From Bathymodiolus brooksi (taxonomy: Eukaryota; Mollusca; Bivalvia; Mytilida; Modiolidae): a stretch of 64,000 nucleotides of DNA. The stretch spans positions 26,441,101-26,505,100 of the forward strand of contig OY804578.1 of assembly GCA_963680875.1 (NCBI GenBank), read 5' to 3'. The notes beneath the pieces are model-generated. The model was not told the origin of the DNA and made no database searches. It saw only the letters and a list, made by a program, of their open reading frames with translations. Made by a program: the position numbers and the translations under genes. This document shows, one piece after another, positions 37,069-62,924 of this stretch (the stretch's first letter is position 1; every line of letters begins with the position of its first letter).

Positions 37069-39549
37069 CTATCTACGTGTTCGTGCTCTCTCTGTTGTCG
37101 GTCTTTTCTTCTGACAGGGCTTCTTTGCCATTGATTTTGCTTTGTTGTTAGCAGAATATGTCCCGTCGGATGATGTCGTCATACCGGCTGTCCTCTTCCT
37201 TCTAATGTCCTTCAGAAAGGTGTAAAACACCTTTTCTTTCTCGGCTGCATCTTTACATCGCCAAACCTGATCTGGTATGTAATAATGTTTCTGGGCTGGT
37301 GTCAGTTGGTAGTTACCATGACCATGTAGGCTGCCTCTAAGATGAAGAAATTGATTCCTCACACAGTCGTGTAATTTATTAACCAGGTCCGGAGTGGTCT
37401 GCGGTTTCCAGTCTATCGCTCTTTTAAAGATGAGATTCACACTCTCGGAGTTGTTGTTGGTCCATAATTGCTCACCAAACTCGCATTGATTACCTCTGGG
37501 TGCAGTGACAAAGGACTGGATGCGTGGCTTCATTTACTTGTCAAAGTAATTGCAGAGGGACGGGTGGTCTTTCATCTCATCTACAACTTGTGTTGATTTC
37601 TCCTCGAATAAGACGGATGTATCTGCATCAGCCAAACCCTCTGGACCAAATACAACGTCCATTAAACGCTGTCGTTCCTTCGTGCGTATCCCCATTTTAT
37701 CCTGCATGTAGTGGTTAAAGTTGTCTTTAAGATGCTTTGTACATAGACGTCGAGTTGCAGATGGAAAAGCGTCTTCAATGGATTTGGTTAGGGCCTTCTT
37801 GTCGTCAGAACCGAAGTACATGTTTTGTGGCAGTCGTAGCTCGATGTCACCTAACTTGATCTCTGTGGCAATGTATGCGAAGAAGGAGTATTAGGTTCTG
37901 TATGAGGCATCTTTGTGCAGTAGTAAGGGTCCTATGAATATTGGATGGTCCTTGGTGTCATTCTGTATAGCTCTCGAGTGTTTGTAGACCAAAGTAGTAG
38001 CAAAGAAATGGCCTAGATTAAAAGTTCTATCTACTCCTACTGTTCCACCATGTCTGGACAGGAAAAGTTTGAAGTCTATCATCTGGTCTTCTGTGTGGCA
38101 TATTACTGATGGAATTTTGTCTTTTTGTGGATCATCTGCTGCACGTATGGATGATTGTTTGTCATATTAATGACTGCTAATATTTCGTCGGCCATGTTGT
38201 TTGTGGGCTGTGTTGTTTGTGGGCTGTGTTGTCCTCTTTTTCTCTCTGTACTTAGTGTTCTTTATTTGTTTGGTATTTGTTGGTGCCTCCAGTGAGTTGT
38301 TAAGATTCATATCAGTATACATCTGTTTGGGTTTTCTGGTATCGGTTTTTAGCTTATCGATGACTTTTGGATTGGTCATAACATTTTCGGATGCTGAGAG
38401 GTCATATGTTCCGAAGTATTCATACAATGCAGTGGCGTGCAATGAACCGTCAGTGGCAGAAGTGAACCAGCTAACATGCTTCTTGAATTCTGGATTCGCT
38501 TTGAGTGCTGTTTCATAGCGGTGCATGGTAACTATTTCCTTTGGTGCGGGTGGTGGGTCAATAGGTATGAACACAGCCTTTCCCTTGATTCTCTGTCGGG
38601 TGCAATACTCATTATTCCTCAGGAAGATTGTCTTGAAGTTATCAGTCAGATGATAAGATTGGTCATGGCGTCTGCCTTTGCTGCTATCCCAAACACCACA
38701 ATCGACTGCTCTGTATTATGAGTTTGTTGCAGAGTTTCATTTGGATCATCATTGACGGACTGCTCTGTATTCTGGTATTGCATACTTGTATCAATGACAG
38801 ATGGTTCATGTTCTGGTTCCTCAGAAAGGCTTTCCTCCTTTACTGTTGATGCATCCATTGTAGGTTCTACCTTAATCTTTGCATGGATAGGAGAACTGTG
38901 GTATACTGGCTGGATCATTTGGTCAGTAGATAGTGTGGCTGTGACCGGAACAAAGTGATTAGGGTTCCATAGACCCTTTTCTCCCCATTGAGTGTTTGTC
39001 CACATAATGGCTATGGTGCGTTCAGTTTCAGTTTCACATGGCGAGTAGGTGGTGTTGATGGTCTGGTAGGCCAAATGTCCTTTACCATACATTGGTGGGT
39101 AGTGAGTCTTGATGGAATGTCCTATTACGTCTGCTAGAGCCATAATACTTCAGGCTGATTACCATGCTGAATCTGTAGCGCAATCTCGGCAGGCGTCCCG
39201 GCTCGAAGGTTGGAGACAGCAATAGTATGTTCCCTGCGTCTGGGCTTGAAAGGTATCTGTCCATGTTGTTGCACATCTGTATGCAAGTCCTTACTCTTAG
39301 TTCCCTCGCCTTATCTTCATGCCCGTATAGAAGAGTAGAGATGGAGTTGAATAGGCAATTCCCATCAGCATTCACCCTTAGTGGAGTTCCAATATATAGG
39401 CCAAGACTCTGTAGGTACATTACGCTGACTGTGTCTACTGGTTTTGAGCGCAGAGGAGGAAGGTTGTCTGAGACTGTGAATGCAGGCATCAGCAGTAATT
39501 CCCGGCGGGCAGCGTACTTCAGTGACTCAAAGCAGCCTAAAACACACAC
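37069..39549 (-). pseudogene. MULE transposase with OTU-like N-terminus, broken
   Basis: The minus-strand order is conserved. An N-terminal segment holds NADGNCLFNSIS, the OTU-protease catalytic-Cys motif. A middle region follows, including VWDSSKGRRHDQSYHLTDNF, then a MULE core. The catalytic triad is visible: Asp in VDRTFNLG, Asp in FGSDDKKAL and Glu in TNNNSESVN, with CTKH between them. Three in-frame TAA codons interrupt the core (38169-38167, 37890-37888, 37533-37531). Frame shifts fall near 38690 and in 39130-39230. It is therefore non-functional as read. Related MULE-like proteins with this layout resemble vertnin (family knowledge; not checked). Confidence 0.7.
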
Positions 39550-39711
39550 ACAAACATATATTTTGGTCAGCGATTATAGTGTTTACCACATACATGATAT
39601 AAAAAATAGTACAATCTATTTAAATTTATAATATCTTAAACTATAAAATGCATTTGGACTCGCTTTCAAGTGGTCGGCTGTAGTTTTTAGGTGGTCGGCG
39701 GTAAAAAGACC

Positions 39712-40279
39712 CACCCCCTAATATCTGCTGTATTCTGCGGCCAACTCCGGACCGCAGAAATTAAAATCGAAGAATATTATATGTAAAATAAATTTGAATG
39801 TTACCAAAGAACTAAATATGTTTTTACTTCTAAGGACCACTGTAATGTGCACCAGTTGTTTATCGTCAGGGGCGCAGCCAGAATAATGGAGAAGTACAGG
39901 CACTAGCTGTTTCAGCGAGGGTCTGACAAGGCCACCAGCGGTTCCAGGACAGAGCCTTGGGGCGCAGCCACGGTAGCTCATTTTCCCCCACTTGTATAAG
40001 TTTATGAAAACTCAAGGCACCGATTCCTTCTGTTAACGAAGTCATCAATATTGATATCCAAGTCGACTTGCAGATGTCTGTGTATATCCATAAGTGATAA
40101 GTTGGTAAGTCACTCACCACCCATAGTCGACCTTAAGTAGAATTTTACGCGTCTCATTGCACTGTTGCGGCTTGTTGCCGATGACACCGACATTGTCAGT
40201 AAGATACTGTATATAACCGGGTACATGTCACAGTTTGTTGCATGTAGAGTGTGGAGTTTGGTTTATCATCTACAAGAAC
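39712..40279. other. Repeat-derived sequence right of the MULE
   Basis: Contains 'ccgcagaaattaaaatcg', echoing the left outer flank, and two 'ggggcgcagccac/g' motifs of unknown origin. No gene. Confidence 0.35.
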
Positions 40280-40311
40280 CAGGGGCGGATCCAGGGAGGG
40301 GCGCACCCGGC

Positions 40312-40342
<31 letters not shown>

Positions 40343-40486
40343 GTTAAATTGGAAAAAATAAGATTTTTTAGCGTAAAATCGTGATTTTTTCACACGAAAT
40401 ACCCCAAAAATTTTCCCGCCTCCCTCCGCTCGGCGCAATTTTTTTAAGTGTTCACCCCCTAACTTGAAATCCTGGATCCGCCCCTG
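40280..40486. mobile_element. Short MITE with 'caggggcggatccagg' ends
   Basis: caggggcggatccagg at 40280 and its exact inverse cctggatccgcccctg ending at 40486. agaac borders both sides, a likely 5-bp target duplication. Contains a run of about 29 C (40314-40342). A partial second copy starts at 40921 ('aggcggatccagagggg'). Confidence 0.75.
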
Positions 40487-41500
40487 AGAACCCACCTGAT
40501 TTTCTAACGCTCAAACCTCATCCACAAAATCATGGAACATATCTTCATGTGTACTTCAGTAGGAAAGTGGATTAATGATTTATACAACAAAAACAAACAA
40601 TTGTCAAATTTATGTATATACACGCGCCTACTTGAGCCTAACGTAGCTACGCCCCTGATCGTAACATCGCTTCAGTTGTTGCTTCCTGTAATACAAATAA
40701 AATGTTTTCGGTGCCGAGATTTTCAATCCGCAAAAATTAAATGTCTTCTTTTTAGTCCAAAACCGCAGAAATAACCAGTTCATGATACGGTATGATAATC
40801 AGTATAATTTCAATAAATAATGAATAAAGAGCTTTCAAAACATAGTTAATAAAGGTATCATTTCAATATTAATGGTTATTGGACAGGAATAGTTTTCTTT
40901 GTTCAAAACATCTGCATGCATAGGCGGATCCAGAGGGGACAGTGTCCCCGTTCTGCCTGTCCAAAACCAGAAATTGGATTTTCAACGTCATGTCGCCGTC
41001 TTTTTGTTAAATATACAATGATTTGAGGTGAGAGCTGATTGTTCGTTTTGTTTTTGTTGTTGGTTACATTGGTGATATTGTTGACCATTACTGTGTAAAC
41101 TTTCTTTTCATAAAGGTCGATTCAGTTTTTCCCCAAAGGAATTCGATGGGACAAAATTGTTAAAAATCGGACTTAAAATACAAATTAGAAAGTTATGATT
41201 TTGGGTCTCTTTGACCCCATCTATGACGGAAATCGTAATTATATAAGGTGCAATAGACATTTTAAATGGTTCCATAGATTAATAAAGTAAATGTTTTATA
41301 ATCGCAAACTTTTAAAGTTATTTTTTTACCAAACATTTCATTTCGTAGATAGTATACTTCCAGAATCTTCCATTTACACAGAATGACCTAATGAGGACAT
41401 TGGAGTATATATCGTGTGAAACGTACTTGATCACTTCATGTTGGGTCATTTATTTTGGTGAAGACTCATCAGGAAACTTTCAGGTGGTTTCAATTTTCAC
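40487..41500. other. Intergenic, repeat fragments
   Basis: Contains the partial MITE at 40921 and AT-rich sequence. No gene seen. Confidence 0.35.
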
Positions 41501-41529
41501 ATTGTGAACGTTCCTTTTATATGTAACAA

Positions 41530-41990
41530 TATTCCAGCAGCGTCTGCATATGGAGATTTATAGAGGGTTGCTGATAACCAGGAAACTACTGTGCCATGAA
41601 GAGTTCCTAAATGTTAAATTGAAGTCATCACTTCGAAAGTTTTACAGTCGCCACCATGACTTGGTTAACCATTACGAAATATCTGTCATAAATGACAATG
41701 GATTTGTTCCGTTTGTCGTAATCACAATACGGTCCTTTCCTCATCTGTGACTATCACCAGGTTTGTAACAAGAGTCACACGACAGGTCCTACATGTGGAA
41801 CAGGAACTGCTTACCCTTTCACTCCCTGGTTTTAGAAGGGTTCGTGTGGATCGATCTTTGGTTTTCTGTGCAGTGTTTAGTACGTCATTGTTTATCCTTT
41901 TGTTCCTTTTCTTATGGCAATTGTATTGCATGTCCTTCGATTTACGGTTTCTGAGTACCCCTTTGGTATCTTTTATTTCTCGTGAACAGT
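41530..41990 (+). pseudogene. Degenerate reverse-transcriptase-element tail
   Basis: The plus strand codes for RGLLITRKLL, then KLKSSLRKFYSRHHDLVNHY, a motif that follows reverse-transcriptase domains in many animal retroelements. It is interrupted by stops. The downstream tail ('ccctggttttagaagggtt' to 'gagtacccctttggtatc') matches the DNA from which the 35-bp minisatellite at 18035 appears to derive. Confidence 0.5.
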
Positions 41991-42579
41991 GACGAGACCC
42001 CACCCAATACCCTTTAATTTCAAAGCCTGAAGATTTTTCAAAATTCATTTCTTTGACTCCCTTTATTGAGGAAACCATTAGAACTAAGTCAAATCTATTT
42101 GAAAAATACTGACAGGAAATTTCATATAGAATTCAAAGTAGAAAGGAATCCCCATCAAAATCCGATATATAATAAAAATTACAAAAGTTGGATGTTGTTT
42201 CCTTCATGCCTTTGAAACAGCAAGAATACTGTAAGATGGTCAACACATCTGTTGTTCACTTCACAGGTATTTTTCAAAGGAAATAAATGGAGAAGAGATA
42301 CAAATCTATCATTCTGGTTGTTGGTTCCTTTTTTTTGCTAAAACAGTAAAAACTAGGTAAAATCTGTTTGAAAAACATAGGCTGGAAAGTTCACGTGGAA
42401 TCTAAGAGAAAACCTATCAAAATCTGACTTAAAATAAAAATTAAAAAGTTTGGGTGTTAGCTCCATATTTTGACCCTATTAGATTTTGGAAACAATATGA
42501 GCAAGAAAACCATCAAAATTAGTTAAAAAATAAACAGTCCAAATAACAGAAAACACCATTTTTTGCACCTTTGGACTTC

Positions 42580-42790
42580 TTGTGTCTTTACCGGATTTCC
42601 CATGGGGGAAAAACTTTTTTAGAGGACCATCCAATGAACTCGTTGATCAAGTCTATTTCCAATTGGCTTAGTGGTTTTGCAGAGGAAGATTAAAATGTGG
42701 AAAGTTTACAGACTGACAGATGCAAATTGATGTCATGTGAGCCGATAAAAGGTGCAGGACTTCTGCTCCTGCAAAAAAATGTGCAAATTT
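42580..42790 (+). repeat. Fragment of a family A/F-type dispersed element
   Basis: 'gaggaccatccaatgaac', 'gcagaggaagattaaaatg' and 'atgtgagccgataaaagg' are the right-end features of the large repeat elements described at 54059 and 59578. Confidence 0.45.
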
Positions 42791-43039
42791 GGTTGGCTTC
42801 TGCCGAGTAGTCTATGAAAAATTGCAGATTATACGTCTACCCTCCTCTCCACATTACAAATCACTGTTTGGCTCTGGTAAACTCCAACAAGAGCACCGTC
42901 CACGGGTGCTGGACGCTAGACTTTTTCGTATCGGATATTAAACTGCAATAAACAAAAACATTTTTTTTTCTTGCAACACTATTTTAGTGCATATGAAATA
43001 AAGATTAAAAAACTATTATTTGGGGGGGCAACGGAGGGG

Positions 43040-43815
43040 GTTGTATGTTGGGTTTCATTTTAATGCCCATCATAGTTTATATTGAGAAAATTGTATTTTT
43101 AGAAAGAAATGCAAGTAAATAAAGGGAAATAACTCAAATAAATGTTGGATAGAGTTGTCTTCTCTTGCCAACAGAACAGTGTCAACACTTTCTTTCTACA
43201 AGTGTATTGAGTTTCAAGTTAATAGCTTTGATAGTTATTGAGAAATTTTAATTATACTAAAACAATATCCCAAATTTCTATGTACTATGCCAAAACAAGG
43301 GCAGATAACTCTGGATATATAAATCACAGGGTCACCTGCCTTGTTGTAATGAGTTCCCCATTTGATAATGAACAGGTAGGTCAAGTTTCATTTCACTGTC
43401 TATCATAATTATTGAGAAATTGCATTTTTTGAAGAAATTCTAAGTCAAAAAGGGGGAATAACTCAAATAAAATGCTGGATGGAGTTGTCTTCTCTTGTCA
43501 ACACTTTCTACAAGTGTATTGAGTTTCAAGTTAATAGCTTTGATAGTTATTGAGAAATTTTAATTATACTAAAAAAATATCCCTAATTTCTATGTCGAAA
43601 CAAGGGCAGATAAATCTGGATATACAAATCACAGGGTCATCTGCCTTGTTGTAATTGGTTCCTCTTTTGATAGTGAGCAAGTATTCCAAGTTTCAAATGG
43701 ATACCTTTGATAGTTTTTGAGAAATGAACTCTTGACAAAAAACTTAACCGACCCAGACGCTGACGCCAGAGTGACGACAATAGCTCAAGTTTTTTTCTTC
43801 GAAAAGTCAAGCTAA
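43040..43815. repeat. Dispersed repeat with ~350-bp tandem duplication
   Basis: 'ataactcaaataaatg' to 'cagggtcacctgccttg' occurs at about 43130-43355 and again at about 43455-43655. It ends with 'gctgacgccagagtgacg'. Non-coding. Confidence 0.5.
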
Positions 43816-44888
43816 AAATCATTGTTAAAAAATTTAAATAGCAGATACATAATTTCAGTATGTGTAAAAAGGTCTAGAGGTGTATTAAGAGTTGTGGATT
43901 AGAATTGAGTACCCTCCTCTGCACCTCATTGACATAGCTCTGGGAAACCTAAGAAATCAATGTGCTGGAAAATAAAATAAAATAGCAGATGCACTTCATT
44001 CCTTGTAAAAAGAAAATGTGCAAATGTGGATAGCTTGTGTTCATTGTATTTATGAGTAGTTGCAGATAAGAGATGTGTAGAGATTTTTCTGTAGGCCTGT
44101 GGTTATGATATCTCCCAAGAGAAATTGTTGCGATTCTGTGTAACTGATACAACCAATCTGTTGAAATATCTAATACAGGATGTTGATTTTCATTGCTTCG
44201 GGGCTGGACTAAAATCACACTACCAGTTGTGTCATTGCAAAATGTCAAATTTGATTTAGTATATCAATTGAACACAAGCTTCAAGCAATATTAACATATA
44301 ACACATGTGCATTTTTAACTAATTAAGTCCCAGAAGTGTTTGCAAAAATATGCTCCACATTTCTGTGTCTGTTCCAAGCCAGGACCTGGATTTCCAACAT
44401 CATATATCATTGTTTTTTTGTATTCAGTGAGCTCCGTCAAATTGAGAGACAATTGTTTGGTTGATACTGGTGGAATTGAAGACCATCATAAGCTTTCTTT
44501 TCATAATGCCTCTCTTCTCCATTTGAAGAAACTGGTGGCCTATTTGTCTGCAAATTGCTAACGCTCCAGAAAATATACAACCTTGAACTAAACTGTTTAT
44601 TGCTGTAGGGATGAATTATCTTATAAAAAAAAAAGGAAATACCAGTCACTCAAATAATAAATGTGAGCTTTTTTTTTAGTGTACAATGTATATGATTTTA
44701 TTTTGACAAGATCAAGTTACCAACACTAATGGAAGGATATGAGTTGGATAGATATTGGTAGAGGGAGGGATACAAATTCAGCAATTTATTGTCTTCCTAG
44801 CACTTGTTTTTAATTTGTTAAGACTTGATTACATTTTTTACTGTTTTTGTTGTTTTATGACATGTTTTTATAAATTAATATGTTTCAG
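43816..44888. other. Intergenic; nothing firm
   Basis: Around 44345-44540 there is a degenerate piece of a common dispersed element ('gttccaagccaggacctgg', 'gaattgaagaccatcat'). No gene supported. Confidence 0.35.
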
Positions 44889-44960
44889 GTACATGAACTG
44901 AGTACGAGTGACGGTTCCCAGAGTTCAAACCATCGAGCAGCTCAACACATCACCATGTAG
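44889..44960 (+). CDS. Possible terminal exon of an unidentified gene
   Basis: After a good acceptor (ttaatatgtttcag) comes a 23-codon frame, VHELSTSDGSQSSNHRAAQH then ITM and TAG. Its base composition is richer in GC than the surroundings. It could be the end of the gene that starts at 32821, but no intervening exon was found. It may equally be chance. Confidence 0.25.
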   Translation, partial: VHELSTSDGSQSSNHRAAQHITM

Positions 44961-45494
44961 TAGATATGGGGTGCCTTAAAGAGTAGGCACATTGTAGCGA
45001 CTATAAAAGATTAAATTTACCGCCCCTATCCACCTTTTCATCCTTCTCCAGCGGCAGTTAAAGGTCATTGCCCGGGTTAGTCCATCCCCCTCATTTCTAT
45101 ATGCATTGTAGTTTTTTTTTTATTATTGAACTTGTTTTCGTCCTGAATATAGCTGAAATAATGCTAGAGGTGCACATTAAGTATTAGAACCTAACATATG
45201 AAAATGCTGTATTTTGATTGGATAATCAGTGTGTACTATTTTTGAACAGTACACTTGACAACGGGGGACTATACCTAGCGACTAAATCAAACGATTTCCC
45301 GTGGGCACTATACCTGTGGCATAGATTTTCCCACGTAAATTTATATATTTTTGTCAAGATTTATCTCCCTTAAAATAGACTCTCGCTGTAGTCTGCTGTC
45401 AAAATGGCCAGGTTTGGCAATGCAAATATGATGTTACATTGTAAATTTTATTATTATTATGTTGAATTTGAGGGTGTTTTTCTTTTATGTCTGG

Positions 45495-45620
45495 AATGTT
45501 ATGTATTAAATATAGTATTGTCTTCTCCCTCGAGAACAGTTTTCATATAGTGTTGTCTGGTGAGGTAGTGTCCTCGCCGTTGGTTCAGGCACTATACCTC
45601 ACCAGACAACACTATAGGAG
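45495..45620. repeat. Hairpin (inverted repeat)
   Basis: 'atagtgttgtctggtgaggt' is mirrored by 'acctcaccagacaacactat' about 30 bp later: a near-perfect stem with a short loop. Confidence 0.7.
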
Positions 45621-45686
45621 AACAGTTCCCTTAGGAGTAGACAATAATAGAATAATAATCAAGCAATCAATCAAAGTACATGAAAC

Positions 45687-46856
45687 ACAGATGAATCATC
45701 AAGGTCACAATGTTAGTAACACTGGGGGTCAGTAAGGTCACAATGTTAGTAACACTGGGGTCATTAAGGCCACAATGTTAGTAACAATGTGGGGTCATTA
45801 AGGTCACAATGTTAGTAACAATGTGGGGTCATTAAGGTCATGTTAGTAACACCGTGGTGTCATTAAGGTCATAATGTTAGTAACACTGTGGGGTCATTAA
45901 GGTCAGGTTAGTAACACTGGTGTCATTAAGGTCATGTTAGTAACACTGTGGGGTCATTAAGGTCATGTTAGTAACACTGTGGGGTCATTAAGGTCATGTT
46001 AGTAACACTGTGGTGTCATTAAGGTCATAATGTTAGTAACACTGTGGGGTCATTAAGGTCATGTTAGTAACACTGTGGTGTCATTAAGGTCATAATGTTA
46101 GCAACACTGTGGTGTCATTAAGGTCATATTAGTAACACTGTGGGGTCATTAAGGTCATAATGTTAGTAACACTGTGGTGTCATTAAGGTCATAATGTTAG
46201 TAACACTGTGGTGTCATTAAGGTCATGTTAGTAACACTGTGGGGTCATTAAGGTCATGTTAGTAACACTGTGGGGTCATTAAGGTCATGTTAGTAACACT
46301 GTGGGGTCATTAAGGTCATGTTAGTAACACTGTGGTGTCATTAAGGTCATAATGTTAGCAACACTGTGGTGTCATTAAGGTCATATTAGTAACACTGTGG
46401 GGTCATTAAGGTCATAATGTTAGTAACACTGTGGTGTCATTAAGGTCATAATGTTAGTAACACTGGTGTCATTAAGGTCATGTTAGTAACACTGTGGGGT
46501 CATTAAGGTCATGTTAGTAACACTGTGGGGTCATTAAGGTCATGTTAGTAACACTGTGGTGTCATTACGGTCATAATGTTAGTAACACTGTGGGTCATTA
46601 AGGTCATAATGTTAGCAACATTGTGGGGTCATTAAGGTCTTGTTAGTAACACTGTGGTGTCATTAAGGTCATATTAGTAACACTGTGGTGTCATTAAGGT
46701 CATAATGTTAGTACCACTGTGGGGTCATTAAGGTCATGTTAGTAACACTGTGGTGTCATTAAGGTCATAATGTTAGTAACACTGTGGGGGCATTAAGGTC
46801 ATAATGTTAGTAACACTGTGGTGTCATTAAGGTCATAATGTTAGTAACACTGTGGA
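45687..46856. repeat. 31/34-bp minisatellite (~36 copies)
   Basis: Units 'catgttagtaacactgtgg' + 'ggtcattaaggt' come in two lengths, 31 bp (catgtta) and 34 bp (cataatgtta). Block patterns such as those near 46040-46190 and 46320-46450 repeat, suggesting multi-unit duplication. Confidence 0.9.
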
Positions 46857-47416
46857 TAAATTATAATAACAACATCAGATTCTGATACAAAGCATTTTAT
46901 TACAGCACTATTAATTATGTTTGAAATTAACAATCCATAATTATCTTATTATAAAGTAGTGATGAACACAACATCAACTTTGAAACATTCACTGAATTCT
47001 CTCAGATTTTCATTTATGAATTTCTAATGAAAAAAACCTGAAAACCTGTTAATATGTTAAAGGTAATATTAGTATACTTCAAGTAAGGACACAACATTTA
47101 CTGTTTTATGCTCTAATGCAAACAAAACATGTCTTTGTTTCATACAAAATATGGTTTAAAAGTAACATATTAAATTTTAACATCTTTGAATTATGCCTTT
47201 TTTGTAGAGCTCCAAAGTTTTTCAGATTAGAAGTAAGAGTAATGAAATGTATGAACAATTACCTAAGATGTTGAGATCAATTACAAGATATATAAATAGA
47301 AATAAAATGAATTGGGCACAAATAAAAAAAAATGTTTTTCAAACATTTAAATTTTCCCCAACATGATTATAATTTGATAACCATTACCCAAACTTCTGTT
47401 TTTTAAATAGTACATA
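46857..47416. other. Intergenic, AT-rich
   Basis: Nothing recognised. Confidence 0.5.
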
Positions 47417-48135
47417 TAGACAATAATAGTGCATTGACTTGACATAAAATTGATATACGGATGAGGCTTAGAATCAGGGAAAATGCGAGGGTTTCCAGAG
47501 CATTTTCCCCCGATTCGTGCCGAATACGTATATCAAATTTTATGTCAAGTCAATGCACTGTTATTATCTTTATACTGCAATCATTAGTGACATTATAGGA
47601 TTAAACACTGTTTTTTTTTGGAAATTATGTATGTATAAACTCCGGCAGCTCACTCACAAACTGAATATGTAAAGTTTGTGAGTGAGCTGCCGGAGTTTAT
47701 ACATACATAATTTACTAAAAACACAGTGTTTAATCCTTATAATTCTTATTCTTGGACATCGTGTTTGTTTTCGACGCTAAATACTATTAAAAAAATACCC
47801 AAGGACAAACAATACACATACGATTGTAAACTGAAAAAAATTCGCGAAATGTTATTGAAGACTTTGGAACATAACCAACATGACGTCATATGGCTTCGTG
47901 TACGCTTCAAGTTTGATACAATTTAACTAAAATAAGTTTTCAAGGTAAGCTTCTTAATTATTTTACTACCAATATTCAAATTATTTAAAAAGTTAGTTAC
48001 CCCCAAGAGGCCCCAACTGATTTTGGTCAAGTAGGCGTGGCCTAAATGTTATAAACGGTCAGTGACCGTTTATCAATTGTAAATATACTGTCAACGCATT
48101 TTGACTGCTCAAATAGAACGATTGCAGTATAAATA
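47417..48135. mobile_element. Compound fold-back element with two hairpins
   Basis: Hairpin 1, 47420-47575: 'gtgcattgacttgacataaa' is mirrored by 'tttatgtcaagtcaatgcac'. Hairpin 2, about 47599-47740: 'ctccggcagctcactcacaa' is mirrored by 'ttgtgagtgagctgccggag'. 'actgcaatc' at 47574 and 'gattgcagt' at 48120 form an outer inverted pair, and 'ataaacggtca g tgaccgtttat' near 48052 is a perfect small palindrome. The ORF at 47726-47926 has no recognised domain. Confidence 0.6.
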
Positions 48136-48776
48136 AATATTCAATCTCAGTGGACATTGCTTAGCCTTTGTATATTCAATAACAAACATAAATACAAAGC
48201 ATTTTTAACTATTTCACCGATTCTATAACATCATAGCACTTGAAAATACTAGCCTTTTTTCACAGTAAAATCATACATACAATATTTTGATTACGAAACT
48301 TGTCAATTATACAATATAACACCTTAAATTGTTTGTTACCTTTAAAGAAATTGACATTTCACTTTGACAGTAAAAAAAAAAAAATCCAGTCAAATTTTGA
48401 AAATAGTGATTATTGGAATAAAATATAATATAATAATGTGAGTACAAATGTAATTGTTCTATTAAATATTAGGTTAGTTCAAATTACAATTCAAATTGCA
48501 TAAAAAATCCTTCAGTATGAGAGAAAATCATTCATTAATTTTTCATAAAATTAAACTCTGCTGATGCTATCATTAAAGATAAACATTCCAAAACATGAAA
48601 CCAATTTACAAATTTCTTTTTCTGACTTAATATACCCTTGACTGCAATAGTTCATAAATTTTGAACACTTATACAATACTGATATGTTAGAAGAAAGAGA
48701 CATATTTGAAACAGAGGAAATTCTCAACACTGTTGAAATAGTTATATCATTCATTGCACATTATACAATTATACAG
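48136..48776. other. 3' flank of the RanBP2-like gene
   Basis: AT-rich; probably includes the 3' UTR of the minus-strand gene. No feature recognised. Confidence 0.45.
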
Positions 48777-48888
48777 ATCTTGTTACTGACTTGATCCACC
48801 ATGTACTTCAGGGAAAGTAATCTCCCCTGAGTAAGTTACTGACTTGATCCACCATGTACTTCAGGGAAAGTTATCTCCCCTGGGTAAG

Positions 48889-62776
<13,888 letters not shown>

Positions 62777-62924
62777 CTACAGATATACATATCATTTTAA
62801 ATTATATTACAAAATAAAACAAAAACAGCAATACATGTACTAAAAATTTAAATGTTAATCTATGGAAGAAAACTTCAATTATTGTTTGAAAATGGTTACT
62901 TTCCAATATTTAGACCTTGAGCAT

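Larger units (their letters stand above)
34641..39711. mobile_element. Decayed MULE-type DNA transposon with inverted-repeat ends
   Basis: ggtctttttaccaccgacc at 34641 is repeated inverted as 'ggtcggcggtaaaaagacc' ending 39711; both sides also carry further 'gaccacc' motifs. 'aatttctgcgg' occurs just outside both ends in inverted orientation, so the true termini may lie slightly further out. The minus strand codes for a broken MULE transposase (37069-39549). A hAT MITE has inserted inside. No matching 9-bp target duplication was found at these borders. Confidence 0.55.

Noticed and set aside
40196..40495. ORF with a poly-Gly/poly-Pro run
   Set aside because: Translation of the poly(C) tract inside a short MITE.
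47726..47926. 66-codon plus ORF
   Set aside because: Lies inside a fold-back element; no recognisable family, no evidence of expression.
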